64,000 bases of DNA from Myxococcaceae bacterium. Its GTDB lineage: Bacteria > Myxococcota > Myxococcia > Myxococcales > Myxococcaceae. The notes below the pieces were generated by a model. It saw nothing but the letters and a program-made list of their open reading frames with translations, was not told the origin of the DNA and did no database searches. Location: the NCBI GenBank assembly GCA_017881265.1, contig JADGRA010000006.1, forward strand, positions 1 through 64,000, read 5' to 3'. Made by a program: the position numbers and the translations under genes. This document shows, in pieces, positions 8,840 to 17,116 of the stretch. Position 1 is the first letter of the stretch; each line of letters opens with the position of its first letter.

Positions 8840-9430
8840 GTGCGAATGCTGCTCTTCACCCTGGCCGTCGTCGCGGCCGAGCTCAGCGCGACCGAGGCTC
8901 TCAAGGCCCGGGATGCGGAGGTTCGCGCGGTGCTGCCGCCCAAGGGCACCGAATTGTCGGTGGCCACCCGTCAGAAACTCGAGAACATCCTCACCCGGGC
9001 GGTCGACCTGGAGGGGGTCGCGCGCTCGGCGCTCGGAAAGAACTGGGAAGTGGCCACCCCGGCGCAGCGGAAGAAATTCCTCGACGCCTTCAAACAGCGC
9101 TTCCGGAAGGCGACCGCGGACCAGTTCACCGAGGACTACCGGAACACCGTCGTCAAGTACTTCCCGGAGGTGCCAGACGAGGGCGGGGTGAAGGTGCCGA
9201 CGGAGGTGACCATCAAAGGGGAACCGACGCACATCGACTACGTCATGCGCCGTGTCGGTGCCGACTGGCGCATCGTCGACATCATCGTCGACGACGTCTC
9301 GACGGTGGACAACTACCGGTCGAGCTTCGGCCGCATCGTCAAGAAGGAAGGCATGGACGGCCTGATTGCCCGTCTCAACAAAGGGACAGTCAAGCAGGCA
9401 GGCGAGAAGGGCGAACCGAAGACGAAATAA
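8840..9430 (+). CDS. MlaC/Ttg2-family phospholipid-binding protein (HpnM-like)
   Basis: A 196-residue protein starting with GTG and an excellent GGAGG ribosome site seven bases upstream (8829-8833). A short hydrophobic N-terminus (3-15) looks like an export signal. The rest matches MlaC: LENILTRAVDLEGVARSALGKNW, TPAQRKKFLDAFKQRF, and the C-terminal DWRIVDIIVDDVSTVDNYRSSF. MlaC proteins ferry phospholipids across the periplasm, and HpnM of hopanoid clusters belongs to the same family. It is transcribed away from the lipid operon, sharing the 234-base region 8606-8839. No adjacent mlaFED permease genes are present. Confidence 0.9.
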   Translation: MRMLLFTLAVVAAELSATEALKARDAEVRAVLPPKGTELSVATRQKLENILTRAVDLEGVARSALGKNWEVATPAQRKKFLDAFKQRFRKATADQFTEDYRNTVVKYFPEVPDEGGVKVPTEVTIKGEPTHIDYVMRRVGADWRIVDIIVDDVSTVDNYRSSFGRIVKKEGMDGLIARLNKGTVKQAGEKGEPKTK

Positions 9431-9471
9431 ACTGCTGGAGAAGAACCCGAGAATGCAGAAACTTCGTGACT

Positions 9472-9505
9472 TCCCGTCGAGCGCGAACGAATTTCCCCGA
9501 CGGGA
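9472..9505 (+). repeat. Hairpin between the mlaC-like and DUF4136 genes
   Basis: An 8-base inverted repeat (TCCCGTCG and CGACGGGA) separated by 18 bases lies 41 bases after the mlaC-like stop. No T-run follows, so it is not a typical terminator. It could be an mRNA processing or stability hairpin between the two genes. Confidence 0.3.
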
Positions 9506-9573
9506 GGCGCATTCCAGGGCCGGCATCTGGCTTGCAGCCGTGGGTTCCACTGAGTTTTTTTGGAGGGAGGACC

Positions 9574-10311
9574 ATGACACAGCATCCCGCAACACCAGGG
9601 AGGTCCCACCTGTCACGCGGCTTCCCGTGGCTTGTTGGACTCCTTGCCGTTGCCTCCGCTTGCTACCCAAGCAACGTGAACAGCATCTCGGACTACAACA
9701 CGGTGACCACCCTCTACGACACGTCCTTCCAGGCGGGTGGCGGGTTCCAGGCCCTGACCACCTACTCCATCCCGGGCGCGACGGTCGCCAACCCAGCGAA
9801 CTGCAGTATTGAGGACGTCACCGACGGCGGCGCCTTCTTCAAGCCGGATTCGGGAGTCAACCCGAATCTGCCCGCCACCATCTGCACGACGGTGGTCGAT
9901 GAACTCAACGGACTCGGCTACACGCTGGTTGACCCTGCCACGGGACCGGGCCAGCCCGAACCCAGCTTCGTGGTGACCATTGCTGGCCTGAGCCAGAGCT
10001 ACACCGCCTGGGTGAGCTACCCCTGGTACGGGTATTGGGGATGGTATTACCCGTATTACCCGTGGGGTGGCTGGGGGTACTACTACCCGTGGGGACCGTC
10101 GTATACGTATAGCTATAATATCGGAACACTCATCATTACGATGGTGAGGCCGACGCCGGCTTCCTCTCTGCCCGACGGTGGCACCATCAACGCGTTGTGG
10201 GCCGGGGCACTCAACGGCGTCGTGACGACGACAAACATCAGCCCCCCGGTGGTCGAGGCGGGCATCCAGCAAGCGTTCAATCAATCCCCCTACCTCGGTA
10301 GGCCCCAGTGA
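9574..10311 (+). CDS. DUF4136-like lipoprotein with aromatic repeat
   Basis: A 245-residue protein. A positively charged N-terminus and hydrophobic stretch end in the lipobox AVASAC (Cys30), giving a signal-peptidase II lipoprotein. The body resembles DUF4136: an early SDYNTVTTLYDTSF, then VVDELNGLGYTLV and PSFVVTIAGL. Near residues 150-175 is a remarkable Tyr/Trp/Gly/Pro-rich block (YPWYGYWGWYYPYYPWGG and more). The C-terminus ends WAGALNGVV...IQQAFNQSPYL, also typical. A strong GGAGGGAGG lies just before ATG 9574. It is probably envelope-located, and its stop overlaps a possible GTG of the next gene. Confidence 0.8.
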   Translation: MTQHPATPGRSHLSRGFPWLVGLLAVASACYPSNVNSISDYNTVTTLYDTSFQAGGGFQALTTYSIPGATVANPANCSIEDVTDGGAFFKPDSGVNPNLPATICTTVVDELNGLGYTLVDPATGPGQPEPSFVVTIAGLSQSYTAWVSYPWYGYWGWYYPYYPWGGWGYYYPWGPSYTYSYNIGTLIITMVRPTPASSLPDGGTINALWAGALNGVVTTTNISPPVVEAGIQQAFNQSPYLGRPQ

Positions 10312-10325
10312 GGCCCGGAGCTCTT

Positions 10326-10973
10326 ATGAGAACGCTGCGGACGATCGCCTTCCTAGGAGTTCTTCTCGCCTCGGCCGCTGCCCGGGCCCAGACGTACTAC
10401 AGCGGTGAAACTCAGGGAGCGAACCCCCTCTACGGGTCGTTGCAGTACCAGTTCGGCATCCCCATCGGAAATACTTACAATTACATTTCTGATGTGGAGT
10501 GGCGGGGCGTCGGCGCCGACCTCAACTACTTCCTGAAGCCAACCATCTCCGTGGGCTTGGCCCTCGGATGGAATGTCTTCTACCAGTCCACCAACAAGGT
10601 GATTAATTACATTCCAGGGCAGACCAATGCCGGCTTTGCCATCTCCGGGCAGCAGGACCGCAGCTTCAACTTCTGGCCCATCCTGGCGGACATCCGCTGG
10701 CTCCCCAAGCTGAAGAACGGCATGCGTCCGTTCCTCGGCCTCGGGGTGGGCGCTTACATCACCACCCAGCAGCTCGGCATCGGGCTGTACTCCTACAGCA
10801 CGACGCAGTGCCAATTCGGGCTGGCGCCGGAACTGGGCATCATCATCCCCGTCGACGGTGGCGTGGCAGTCCAAATCAGCACCCGCTACAACATGGCCTT
10901 CCAGTCCGGAACCATCCCGTTCGAGCAGTGGCTGGGCATCTACCTCGGCATCGTCTGGGGCCAGGCCCTGTAG
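10326..10973 (+). CDS. Small outer-membrane beta-barrel protein
   Basis: A 215-residue protein with a clear Sec signal peptide (RTIAFLGVLLASAAARAQ) and alternating hydrophobic/polar strands rich in Tyr, Phe and Gly. Examples are YGSLQYQFGIPIG, ISVGLALGWNVFY and PFLGLGVGAYI. It ends FEQWLGIYLGIVWGQAL, typical of 8-stranded porin-like or outer-membrane protein beta-barrel domains. The ATG at 10326 has CGGAG five bases upstream; the overlapping GTG at 10308 would spoil the signal peptide. It follows the DUF4136 lipoprotein by 14 bases and is probably co-expressed. No specific ligand can be read from the sequence. Confidence 0.8.
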   Translation: MRTLRTIAFLGVLLASAAARAQTYYSGETQGANPLYGSLQYQFGIPIGNTYNYISDVEWRGVGADLNYFLKPTISVGLALGWNVFYQSTNKVINYIPGQTNAGFAISGQQDRSFNFWPILADIRWLPKLKNGMRPFLGLGVGAYITTQQLGIGLYSYSTTQCQFGLAPELGIIIPVDGGVAVQISTRYNMAFQSGTIPFEQWLGIYLGIVWGQAL

Positions 10974-10996
10974 CGCACAGACTTGAAGACACCAGC

Positions 10997-11019
10997 CCTC
11001 GCCAGCGACGCTGGCGGGG
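10997..11019. terminator. Bidirectional hairpin between convergent genes
   Basis: A 10-base stem (arms 10997-11006 and 11010-11019, core GCCAGC/GCTGGC, one G-T wobble) with a GAC loop lies between the convergent beta-barrel and inositol-phosphate synthase genes. T-tracts are weak on both sides (CTTCACGCTT), so termination could be partial. Confidence 0.5.
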
Positions 11020-11045
11020 CCTTCACGCTTGTCACCTCTCTGCCC

Positions 11046-12368
11046 TCAGTCCTCGTAGTACTCGGTACCGAGGTGGGTGATGAGCTCCTCCCCCATCAGG
11101 TGCCGAAGGTTGTTCTTGAGCTTCATCTGCTGGATGAAGAGGTCATGCTCGGGGTCGAGGCCCGGAGCGGCCATCGGGCTCTTGTAATAGAAGCTGAGCC
11201 ACTCCTGGATGCCGGACATTCCCGCCCGGGCCGCCAGGTCGCTGAAGAGGGCCAAGTCCAGAACGATGGGGGCGGCGAGGATGCTGTCTCGGCAGAGGAA
11301 ATTAATCTTCAGCTGCATCGGGTAGCCGAGCCAGCCAAAGAGGTCGATGTTGTCCCAGCCTTCCTTGTTGTCTCCTCGCGGCGGGTAATAGTTGATGCTC
11401 ACCTTGTGGCTGAAATCACCATACAGCTGGGGGTAAAGCTCTGGCTCGAGGATGGTGTCGAGGACAGACAGCTTGCTGACTTCCTTGCTCCGGAAGGCCC
11501 CCGGGTCTTCCAGCACCTCGCCGTCTCGGTTTCCCAGGATGTTGGTGGAAAACCAGCCATTCAGGCCGAGCATCCGGGCTTTCAGCATGGGCGCGATGAC
11601 CGTCTTCACCAGGGTCTGGCCGGTCTTGAAGTCCTTGCCTGAGATGGGGACCCGCTGCTTCTTGGCCAGCTCCTGCAGCGCCGCGGTGTCCACCGTGAGG
11701 TTGGGTGCTCCGTTGGCGAAGGGCACGCCTTCCATCAGGGACGCGTAGGCGTACACCATCGACGGTGCGATGGATGGGTCATTGTCCCGCAGCGCTTTTT
11801 CGAAGGCGGCCAGCGACGCATGGGCGGGTCCGGGGGCCAGGTAGGTCTCGGTCGAGGCGCACCACACCATGACGCAGCGCTCGAGCTCGTTTCTCTGGAG
11901 AAATCCCCGGATGTCGGCGCGCAGCTGCTCGGCCAGGTCGAGCTTGGTCGGGCCCCGCTTCACGTTCGGCCCGTGGAGGTTCTTCACGAAGGCCGAGTCG
12001 AACACGGCGGCCATGGGCCGGATGGCTTCGAGCGGCGCCCGCAGCTGCTCGAGCAGTTCCCGGTCGAGGACGCCGGCCTTGCGCGCCGCCTGGTAGGCAT
12101 CTTCAGGAAAGATGTCCCAGCCCCCGAAGACGAGGTCGGTCACCTTGGCGAGGGGCACGAAGTCCCGGATGTAGGGCTGTCGGTGCTCGGTCCGCAAACC
12201 CAGACGGAGGGTGCCCATCTGCGTCATGGACCCAACGGGCAGGCCGAGGCTCCGCTTCACCGCCTCGCAACCGGCGAAGAAGGTGGTGGCCACGGCGCCC
12301 ATGCCGGGGGTGAGGATGCCGAGGCGCCCGGTGGGGGGACGGATGGGCGGGCGCGGTGGCTCGGTCAT
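11046..12368 (-). CDS. Inositol-3-phosphate synthase (MIPS)
   Basis: A 440-residue enzyme of the myo-inositol-1-phosphate synthase family, which converts glucose-6-phosphate to inositol-3-phosphate using bound NAD. The N-terminal dinucleotide loop is GILTPGMGAVATTFFAG (about 17-33). The family core follows with VFGGWDIFPEDAY, VWCASTETY, SGKDFKTGQTLVKT (catalytic Lys region), NGWFSTNILGNRDG and FLCRDSILAAPIVLDL. Length and motifs match the bacterial/archaeal class. ATG 12368 is the only start not overlapping deeply with the upstream gene; it overlaps that gene's stop by four bases (ATGA). The next gene encodes a PAP2-type transferase, which points to use in inositol lipids. Confidence 0.93.
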   Translation of the reverse strand: MTEPPRPPIRPPTGRLGILTPGMGAVATTFFAGCEAVKRSLGLPVGSMTQMGTLRLGLRTEHRQPYIRDFVPLAKVTDLVFGGWDIFPEDAYQAARKAGVLDRELLEQLRAPLEAIRPMAAVFDSAFVKNLHGPNVKRGPTKLDLAEQLRADIRGFLQRNELERCVMVWCASTETYLAPGPAHASLAAFEKALRDNDPSIAPSMVYAYASLMEGVPFANGAPNLTVDTAALQELAKKQRVPISGKDFKTGQTLVKTVIAPMLKARMLGLNGWFSTNILGNRDGEVLEDPGAFRSKEVSKLSVLDTILEPELYPQLYGDFSHKVSINYYPPRGDNKEGWDNIDLFGWLGYPMQLKINFLCRDSILAAPIVLDLALFSDLAARAGMSGIQEWLSFYYKSPMAAPGLDPEHDLFIQQMKLKNNLRHLMGEELITHLGTEYYED

Positions 12369-13321
12369 GGGGTGGGGAGGCGTGCGCCCAGGTGCCGCAG
12401 GGGAGCGGCTGGTGTGCCGAGGCGACGGCCCAGGCAGAGGCCTGCCTTGGCCGACCAGACTGCCACGGCATAGCCGGCAAGGACATCCAGCACGTAGTGG
12501 TGCGCGAGGTAAATGGCCGCAAAGGAGACGAGGAGGGTGAAGGCCAGCGTCGGGAGCCGCCATCGCCAGCCGCGCTTCCAGGTGAAGAGGGTCACCAGCA
12601 AGGGGTAGGTGACGTGCAGCGAGGGCATGGCGCCGAAGACGCTGGGGTTCCGGGCGTAGAAGCCCTCGAAGTAGTGAATGCCGAAAAAGGCGTCGAAGCG
12701 GGCGCAGCCGGCTGCGCTACTCATGGCGTGGGGGTCCGCCGGTCCGAGGCCATGCTCCAGAATGTACCAGGGCGGTGCCACCGGCAGGACCATGTAGATG
12801 AGGGCCCCAGACAGGACGGCGACGAAGAAGGCCCAAGCGAAGGCGTTGAATCTGTCCCGGTCGCGGAAGAAGAAGTCGACGGCCACGCCCAGGAACTCAT
12901 AAATGAAGAGGGCATAGGCTGCGCCGCAGAGGAGGTCGAGCGCGAGGATGGGCCGGATGTAGAGCCATTCCGCCCAGGAGACGACTGGGGTGCCCGCGCG
13001 GAAGAAATGCAGCTCCAGCGCGCGAAAGTCGCCCGTGCGAATCGGTCCCAGCAATGGAAGAAACCTCTGGGCGTCCACCAGGACGCCCGTCAACCACAGC
13101 GGAACCAGGGCTCGGGCAACCGCCTGCGCCTTGGCCCCGCACCACGGCAAGCCCATGAAGAGCCCATCCACCAGCAGGTGCTCCCAGCGAATGCCGCCGG
13201 TGCGGGCCGTCACCGCCAGGTGTCCCGCGCCGAGCGCGGTGGCCAGCAGGGCGAAGCGGTACGAACGGGGTGAGGGCACCTCGACCGCGAGGCTGGAAGT
13301 GGACGCCGCTGGCGAAGACAC
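12365..13321 (-). CDS. PAP2-superfamily membrane transferase, Aur1/inositolphosphotransferase-like
   Basis: A 318-residue protein with at least six hydrophobic segments. The PAP2 core is present: MVLPVAPPWYI (178-188), AMPSLHVTYPLL with PSLH at 233-236, and YLAHHYVLDVLAGY with His274/His275 and Asp279. The last two supply the phosphate-binding and nucleophilic His residues. This spacing and the APPW motif are typical of the subgroup containing inositol phosphorylceramide synthases and related inositol phosphotransferases. Start GTG 13321; the divergent tRNA nucleotidyltransferase gene starts only 20 bases away. Coupling to the inositol-phosphate synthase supports an inositol-phospholipid role, but a simple lipid phosphatase is possible. 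Confidence 0.8.
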   Translation of the reverse strand: MSSPAASTSSLAVEVPSPRSYRFALLATALGAGHLAVTARTGGIRWEHLLVDGLFMGLPWCGAKAQAVARALVPLWLTGVLVDAQRFLPLLGPIRTGDFRALELHFFRAGTPVVSWAEWLYIRPILALDLLCGAAYALFIYEFLGVAVDFFFRDRDRFNAFAWAFFVAVLSGALIYMVLPVAPPWYILEHGLGPADPHAMSSAAGCARFDAFFGIHYFEGFYARNPSVFGAMPSLHVTYPLLVTLFTWKRGWRWRLPTLAFTLLVSFAAIYLAHHYVLDVLAGYAVAVWSAKAGLCLGRRLGTPAAPLRHLGARLPTP

Positions 13322-13341
13322 GCGAGGGTGGGCTGCCTACC

Positions 13342-14613
13342 ATGAGTGAGCGCGCACCGAAAACTCCGCCGGCGGCCCTGGAACGCGCGCGCGTCCCGGC
13401 CGGCGTGCTCGACGTCCTGGAACGGCTGCAGGAGGCAGGCTTCGAGGCGTACCTCGTCGGAGGGTGTGTCCGGGATCTCGTCACCGGCCGGGTGCCCAAC
13501 GACTGGGACGTCGCCACGCAGGCCATCCCGGCGGAGGTCCAGCGGCTGTTTCGGAAAGTCATTCCCACCGGCGTGGCCCACGGGACGGTGACGGTGCTGG
13601 TGAGCGGCGGGCAGGTGGAAGTCACCACCTACCGGGTGGAGGCCGGCTACGCCGACGGCCGTCGGCCGGACCGCGTGGAATTCCGCCGGGACCTGGTGGA
13701 GGACCTCGCGCGGCGGGACTTCAGCATCAACGCCATGGCCTTCGACCCCAAGTCCGGGGAACTGCGGGACCCCTTCGGGGGCCTGGAGGACCTGGCCCGG
13801 CGTACCGTGCGGTGTGTAGGCGATGCCGTGGCACGTTTTGGCGAAGACGGACTGCGGCCACTGCGCGCGGTGCGCTTTGCCACGGTGCTCGACTTCGCGC
13901 TGGACCCGGCCACCGAAGCGGCCATCCCTGGCGCCGTCAGCGTCTTCCGCAAGGTGGCCCAGGAGCGGGTGCGAGACGAATTCTTGAAGCTCCTCCTCTC
14001 GCCCGGCGTCGAGCGGGGGCTTCGCCTGCTGGCCAGCACGGGCCTTCTGGCGGCGGCCTTTCCAGAACTGGTGCCGGCCGTCGCCTCGGGCGTCCGCGCG
14101 CAAGTGGCGGCCGTCCCCGGCCGCGTCGAGGTGCGCCTGGCGGCGCTTCTGGCATCCGTCCCGGCGCCGGAGGCGGTGCTCGAGCGGCTTCGGTTACCGG
14201 GACGGACGATGGAGGAGGTGCGGGCGCTGCTGGCGCACCCGGTGCCCGAGGATGCCCCCGGGTGGAGCGACGCGGACGTACGCCGCTGGGCAGCGCGTCT
14301 GGGGGCCCCGCGGGTGGACGATGCGTTGTGGGTGGCAGCGGCGGCCGGCCTGAAGGCGGCGGACGAGGTCCGGGCCCAGGTGGACAGGGTGCTGGCCAGC
14401 CGGCCGCCGTTGACCGTCCGGGACCTGGCCCTCGACGGGCGCGGCGTCATGGACGTCCTCGGCGTCGGACCCTCCCCAGTCGTGGGGGAGGCCACCCAGT
14501 GGCTGCTGCAGCAGGTGCTGGAGGCGCCGGCGAACAACACCGAGGAGGCCCTCCGACGGCTGCTTTCCGTCTGGGGGGAGGCCAGGGGCTTGAAGCGGGG
14601 GGCCCCGGGCTGA
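13342..14613 (+). CDS. cca: CCA tRNA nucleotidyltransferase / poly(A) polymerase family
   Basis: A 423-residue class II nucleotidyltransferase. The catalytic head has LVGGCVRDLVTG (38-49), NDWDVAT with metal-binding Asp54 and Asp56, and RRDFSINAMAFD. The neck follows with ARFGEDGLRPLRAVRFA and ERVRDEFLKLLLS. The family adds CCA to tRNA 3' ends or poly(A) to mRNA; the sequence alone does not separate the two safely. CCA addition is needed in this organism because the initiator tRNA at 62143 does not encode CCA. ATG 13342 is chosen because the open frame upstream overlaps the divergent gene. mnmA follows after three bases, so the two tRNA-maturation genes form an operon. Confidence 0.9.
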   Translation: MSERAPKTPPAALERARVPAGVLDVLERLQEAGFEAYLVGGCVRDLVTGRVPNDWDVATQAIPAEVQRLFRKVIPTGVAHGTVTVLVSGGQVEVTTYRVEAGYADGRRPDRVEFRRDLVEDLARRDFSINAMAFDPKSGELRDPFGGLEDLARRTVRCVGDAVARFGEDGLRPLRAVRFATVLDFALDPATEAAIPGAVSVFRKVAQERVRDEFLKLLLSPGVERGLRLLASTGLLAAAFPELVPAVASGVRAQVAAVPGRVEVRLAALLASVPAPEAVLERLRLPGRTMEEVRALLAHPVPEDAPGWSDADVRRWAARLGAPRVDDALWVAAAAGLKAADEVRAQVDRVLASRPPLTVRDLALDGRGVMDVLGVGPSPVVGEATQWLLQQVLEAPANNTEEALRRLLSVWGEARGLKRGAPG

Positions 14614-14616
14614 CAT

Positions 14617-15681
14617 ATGGCGCACCAGCCCAAAATGCGTGTCGTCGTCGCCATGAGTGGTGGGGTGGATTCGTCCGCGGCCGCCGTGCTGATGCAGGAG
14701 GCCGGCCATGAGGTCCTCGGCATCACCCTGCGCGTGTGGAGCTACTCGGACGACGCGCGGTGCGGCAGTTGCTGCAGCCCGGAGGACATCGACGACGCGA
14801 GGCACGTGGCGGAGAAGCTGGGCATTCCCTTCTACGTGGCAGACGCCGAGGAACTCTTCCGCGAGCGCGTGGTCCAGCCCTTTGTGGATGGCTACCTGCA
14901 GGGGCGCACGCCGGTGCCGTGCGTGGCCTGCAACGAGGACGTGAAGTTTGGCTTCCTCCTCCAGCGGGCGCGCGCGCTCGGCGCCAAGCTGGCCACCGGG
15001 CACTACGCCCGCATCGCCGAGGAGGGGGGACGCCTGCGGCTGCTTCGGGGCAGCGACGCCGCCAAGGACCAGAGCTACTTCCTCTTCAGCCTCGGGCAGG
15101 AGGCCCTGCGCGACGTCGTCTTCCCCGTCGGGGGGCTGAGCAAGGCGCAGGTGCGTGCCATCGCCGAGCGCCGCGGGCTTCCCACCAGCCAGAAGCCGGA
15201 GAGCATGGAGATTTGCTTCGTACCGGACGGTGACTACGCGGGCTTCGTCGAGCGCGTGGCCGGTCCCCAGCCCTCCGGCGCGGTGGTGAATGCCGCGGGC
15301 GAGACGCTGGGCCAGCACGCCGGCATCCACCGATTCACGGTGGGGCAACGCCGTGGACTCGGACTGGCCGCACCGACGCCGCTGTACGTGGAGCGCATCG
15401 ACGCGGAGCGCCGCCAGGTGGTGGTCGGGCCGGCGGCAGTGCTCGAGCGGGAGCGTTTCACGGTGCTTCGCCCCTCCTGGGTGGGCGAGTGCCCGGCGGC
15501 GGACGAGACGGTCCAGGTGCGGGTGCGCCACCGGCATGCGGGGGCCCCGGCGCGGGTCTCGCCGCTGGACTGGGGACGGGCGTCGGTGCAACTGCTGGAG
15601 CCCGTCCGGGCGGTGACGCCGGGGCAGGCGGCCGTCTTCTACCGAGGGGCGGAAGTGCTCGGGGGGGGCTGGATCGGCTAG
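14617..15681 (+). CDS. mnmA: tRNA-specific 2-thiouridylase MnmA
   Basis: A 354-residue enzyme that thiolates U34 of tRNA for Lys, Glu and Gln using ATP and a persulfide relay. The PP-loop is SGGVDSS (14-20). The catalytic cysteines are Cys105 in [11 protein letters not shown] and Cys200 in [13 protein letters not shown]. The tRNA-binding DQSYFLF and the C-terminal beta-barrel ([15 protein letters not shown]) are intact. An extra Cys cluster, RCGSCC (about 48-53), follows the PP-loop. ATG 14617 is used; ATG 14635 ([10 protein letters not shown]) would also work. It follows cca by three bases and precedes sppA by nine. Confidence 0.95.
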   Translation: MAHQPKMRVVVAMSGGVDSSAAAVLMQEAGHEVLGITLRVWSYSDDARCGSCCSPEDIDDARHVAEKLGIPFYVADAEELFRERVVQPFVDGYLQGRTPVPCVACNEDVKFGFLLQRARALGAKLATGHYARIAEEGGRLRLLRGSDAAKDQSYFLFSLGQEALRDVVFPVGGLSKAQVRAIAERRGLPTSQKPESMEICFVPDGDYAGFVERVAGPQPSGAVVNAAGETLGQHAGIHRFTVGQRRGLGLAAPTPLYVERIDAERRQVVVGPAAVLERERFTVLRPSWVGECPAADETVQVRVRHRHAGAPARVSPLDWGRASVQLLEPVRAVTPGQAAVFYRGAEVLGGGWIG

Positions 15682-15690
15682 GAAGGTGGC

Positions 15691-16611
15691 ATGGACCGTC
15701 GCGCAGGCTGGATTATCGGCATCATCTTTGGCGGGCTTTTCCTCTGCCTCTTCGCCTTCCTGGCCCTGACCTGGTACGCCTTTCAGGGCGAGCGCGGGAC
15801 GTCCTTCAGTCAGGGGCCGCGGGTGGGCGTGCTGGAGGTGACGGGCGTCATCGCCGACTCCAAGAAGACGCTGAAGGAGTTGCGGGAGTTTGCCGAGGCC
15901 GACTCCATCAAAGCCATCGTCGTCCGGGTGGACAGTCCCGGGGGTTCGGTGGCCCCCTCGCAGGAGATTTACGAGGCCCTGCGCAAGCTGCACGGCAAGA
16001 AGCACGTGGTGGTGTCGATGGGCTCCATCGCCGCCTCGGGTGGCTTCTACATCGCCTGCGCGGGCGAAAAAATCTTCGCCGACCCCGGCACGCTGACCGG
16101 CTCCATCGGCGTCATCTTCAACTTCTACAACGTGCAGGGCCTTTTGAAGTGGGCCGGCGTGCAGGTGGCGCCGCTCACGGCCGGGAAGATGAAGGACGCC
16201 GGAAACCCGTACCGGGAGATGACGGCCGATGAGAAGGCGTACTTCCGCAGTGTGCTGGATGACGTGCACGACCAGTTCATCCAGGCGGTGGCCAGCGGGC
16301 GGAGTCTGACGGTGGAGCAGGTGAAGCCCGTCGCTGACGGGCGCGTCTTCACCGGCCGGCAGGCGAAGGAGCTGAAGCTGGTGGACGAGATGGGCGGCTT
16401 GGAAGACGCGGTGGCCGAGGCCGGACGGATGGGGGGCATCAAGGGGCAGCCGAAGATGGAGTACCCGCGCAAGGAACGGCGGATGCTGGGTGAACTGCTG
16501 GGGGAGGATGCCCAGTCGCTGTTCGAGGGCGTGGCGGCGCGGGTGGAGGAGGCGGTGGGCAGCACGGGCCTCCAATTCCGGCTGGTCCCGCCGGCGGGCC
16601 AGTCGCAGTGA
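15691..16611 (+). CDS. sppA: Signal peptide peptidase SppA (short, 36K type)
   Basis: A 306-residue inner-membrane serine peptidase of family S49 that clears cleaved signal peptides. One N-terminal membrane anchor (residues 8-30) precedes the protease domain. The nucleophile is Ser116 in IAASGGFYIA and the general base is likely Lys168 in AGKMKDAGNPYR, giving a Ser/Lys dyad. VDSPGGSVAPSQEIY and GTLTGSIGVI are also typical. The length matches the single-domain Bacillus/short type, not the duplicated 67K form. Its stop overlaps the HIT-protein start by four bases. Confidence 0.93.
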   Translation: MDRRAGWIIGIIFGGLFLCLFAFLALTWYAFQGERGTSFSQGPRVGVLEVTGVIADSKKTLKELREFAEADSIKAIVVRVDSPGGSVAPSQEIYEALRKLHGKKHVVVSMGSIAASGGFYIACAGEKIFADPGTLTGSIGVIFNFYNVQGLLKWAGVQVAPLTAGKMKDAGNPYREMTADEKAYFRSVLDDVHDQFIQAVASGRSLTVEQVKPVADGRVFTGRQAKELKLVDEMGGLEDAVAEAGRMGGIKGQPKMEYPRKERRMLGELLGEDAQSLFEGVAARVEEAVGSTGLQFRLVPPAGQSQ

Positions 16612-17105
16612 CGATGGAGCCGCTCTGGGCGCCGTGGCGGCGGGATTTCGTCACCGCGGAGAAGCCGTCGGGGTGCATCTTCTGCCGCTTCCCGGAGGAG
16701 ACGGAGGACCGGGCCAACCTGGTGCTCGGCCGCACCGCGCACTCCTTCGCGGTGCTGAACCGCTTCCCGTACAACAATGGCCACCTGATGGTGGTGCCGC
16801 GGCGCCATCTCTCGGACTTCACGCAGCTGGGCCAGGGGGAACTGCTGGACCTGAATGGCCTGTTGCAGAGGGCGCTGCGCATCGTCCAGGCGGTGTACGG
16901 GCCCGACGGAGCCAACCTCGGGATGAATGTCGGCGCCGACGCCGGGGCGGGGATTGTCGGCCACCTGCACTGGCACCTGGTGCCCCGCTGGCGGGGCGAC
17001 ACCAACTTCATGCCGGTGCTGGCCGGGACGAAGGTGATGGTGGAGCACCTCGACCAGACGTGGCAGGCCCTGCGGCCGCGCTTCGATGAGGCTCTGTCGG
17101 CCTGA
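16608..17105 (+). CDS. HIT-family nucleotide hydrolase/transferase
   Basis: A 165-residue histidine-triad protein. The active-site triad is GHLHWHLVPRW near residue 125, with the preceding NLGMNVGADAGAGI loop. The N-terminal CIFC and NRFPYNNGHLMVVPRRH elements are characteristic of AP4A phosphorylase/hydrolase-like HIT proteins. These enzymes hydrolyse or phosphorolyse dinucleoside polyphosphates or adenylated amines. The GTG at 16608 overlaps the sppA stop (GTGA); ATG 16614 six bases later is an alternative. Substrate cannot be read from the sequence. Confidence 0.9.
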   Translation: MTMEPLWAPWRRDFVTAEKPSGCIFCRFPEETEDRANLVLGRTAHSFAVLNRFPYNNGHLMVVPRRHLSDFTQLGQGELLDLNGLLQRALRIVQAVYGPDGANLGMNVGADAGAGIVGHLHWHLVPRWRGDTNFMPVLAGTKVMVEHLDQTWQALRPRFDEALSA

Positions 17106-17116
17106 GGGCGCCCCGG

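Noticed and set aside
14194..16575. 793-codon minus-strand open frame
   Set aside because: It runs opposite cca, mnmA and sppA, all of which have intact catalytic motifs. High-GC DNA often leaves such frames open; His/Arg/Gly-rich content indicates a shadow.
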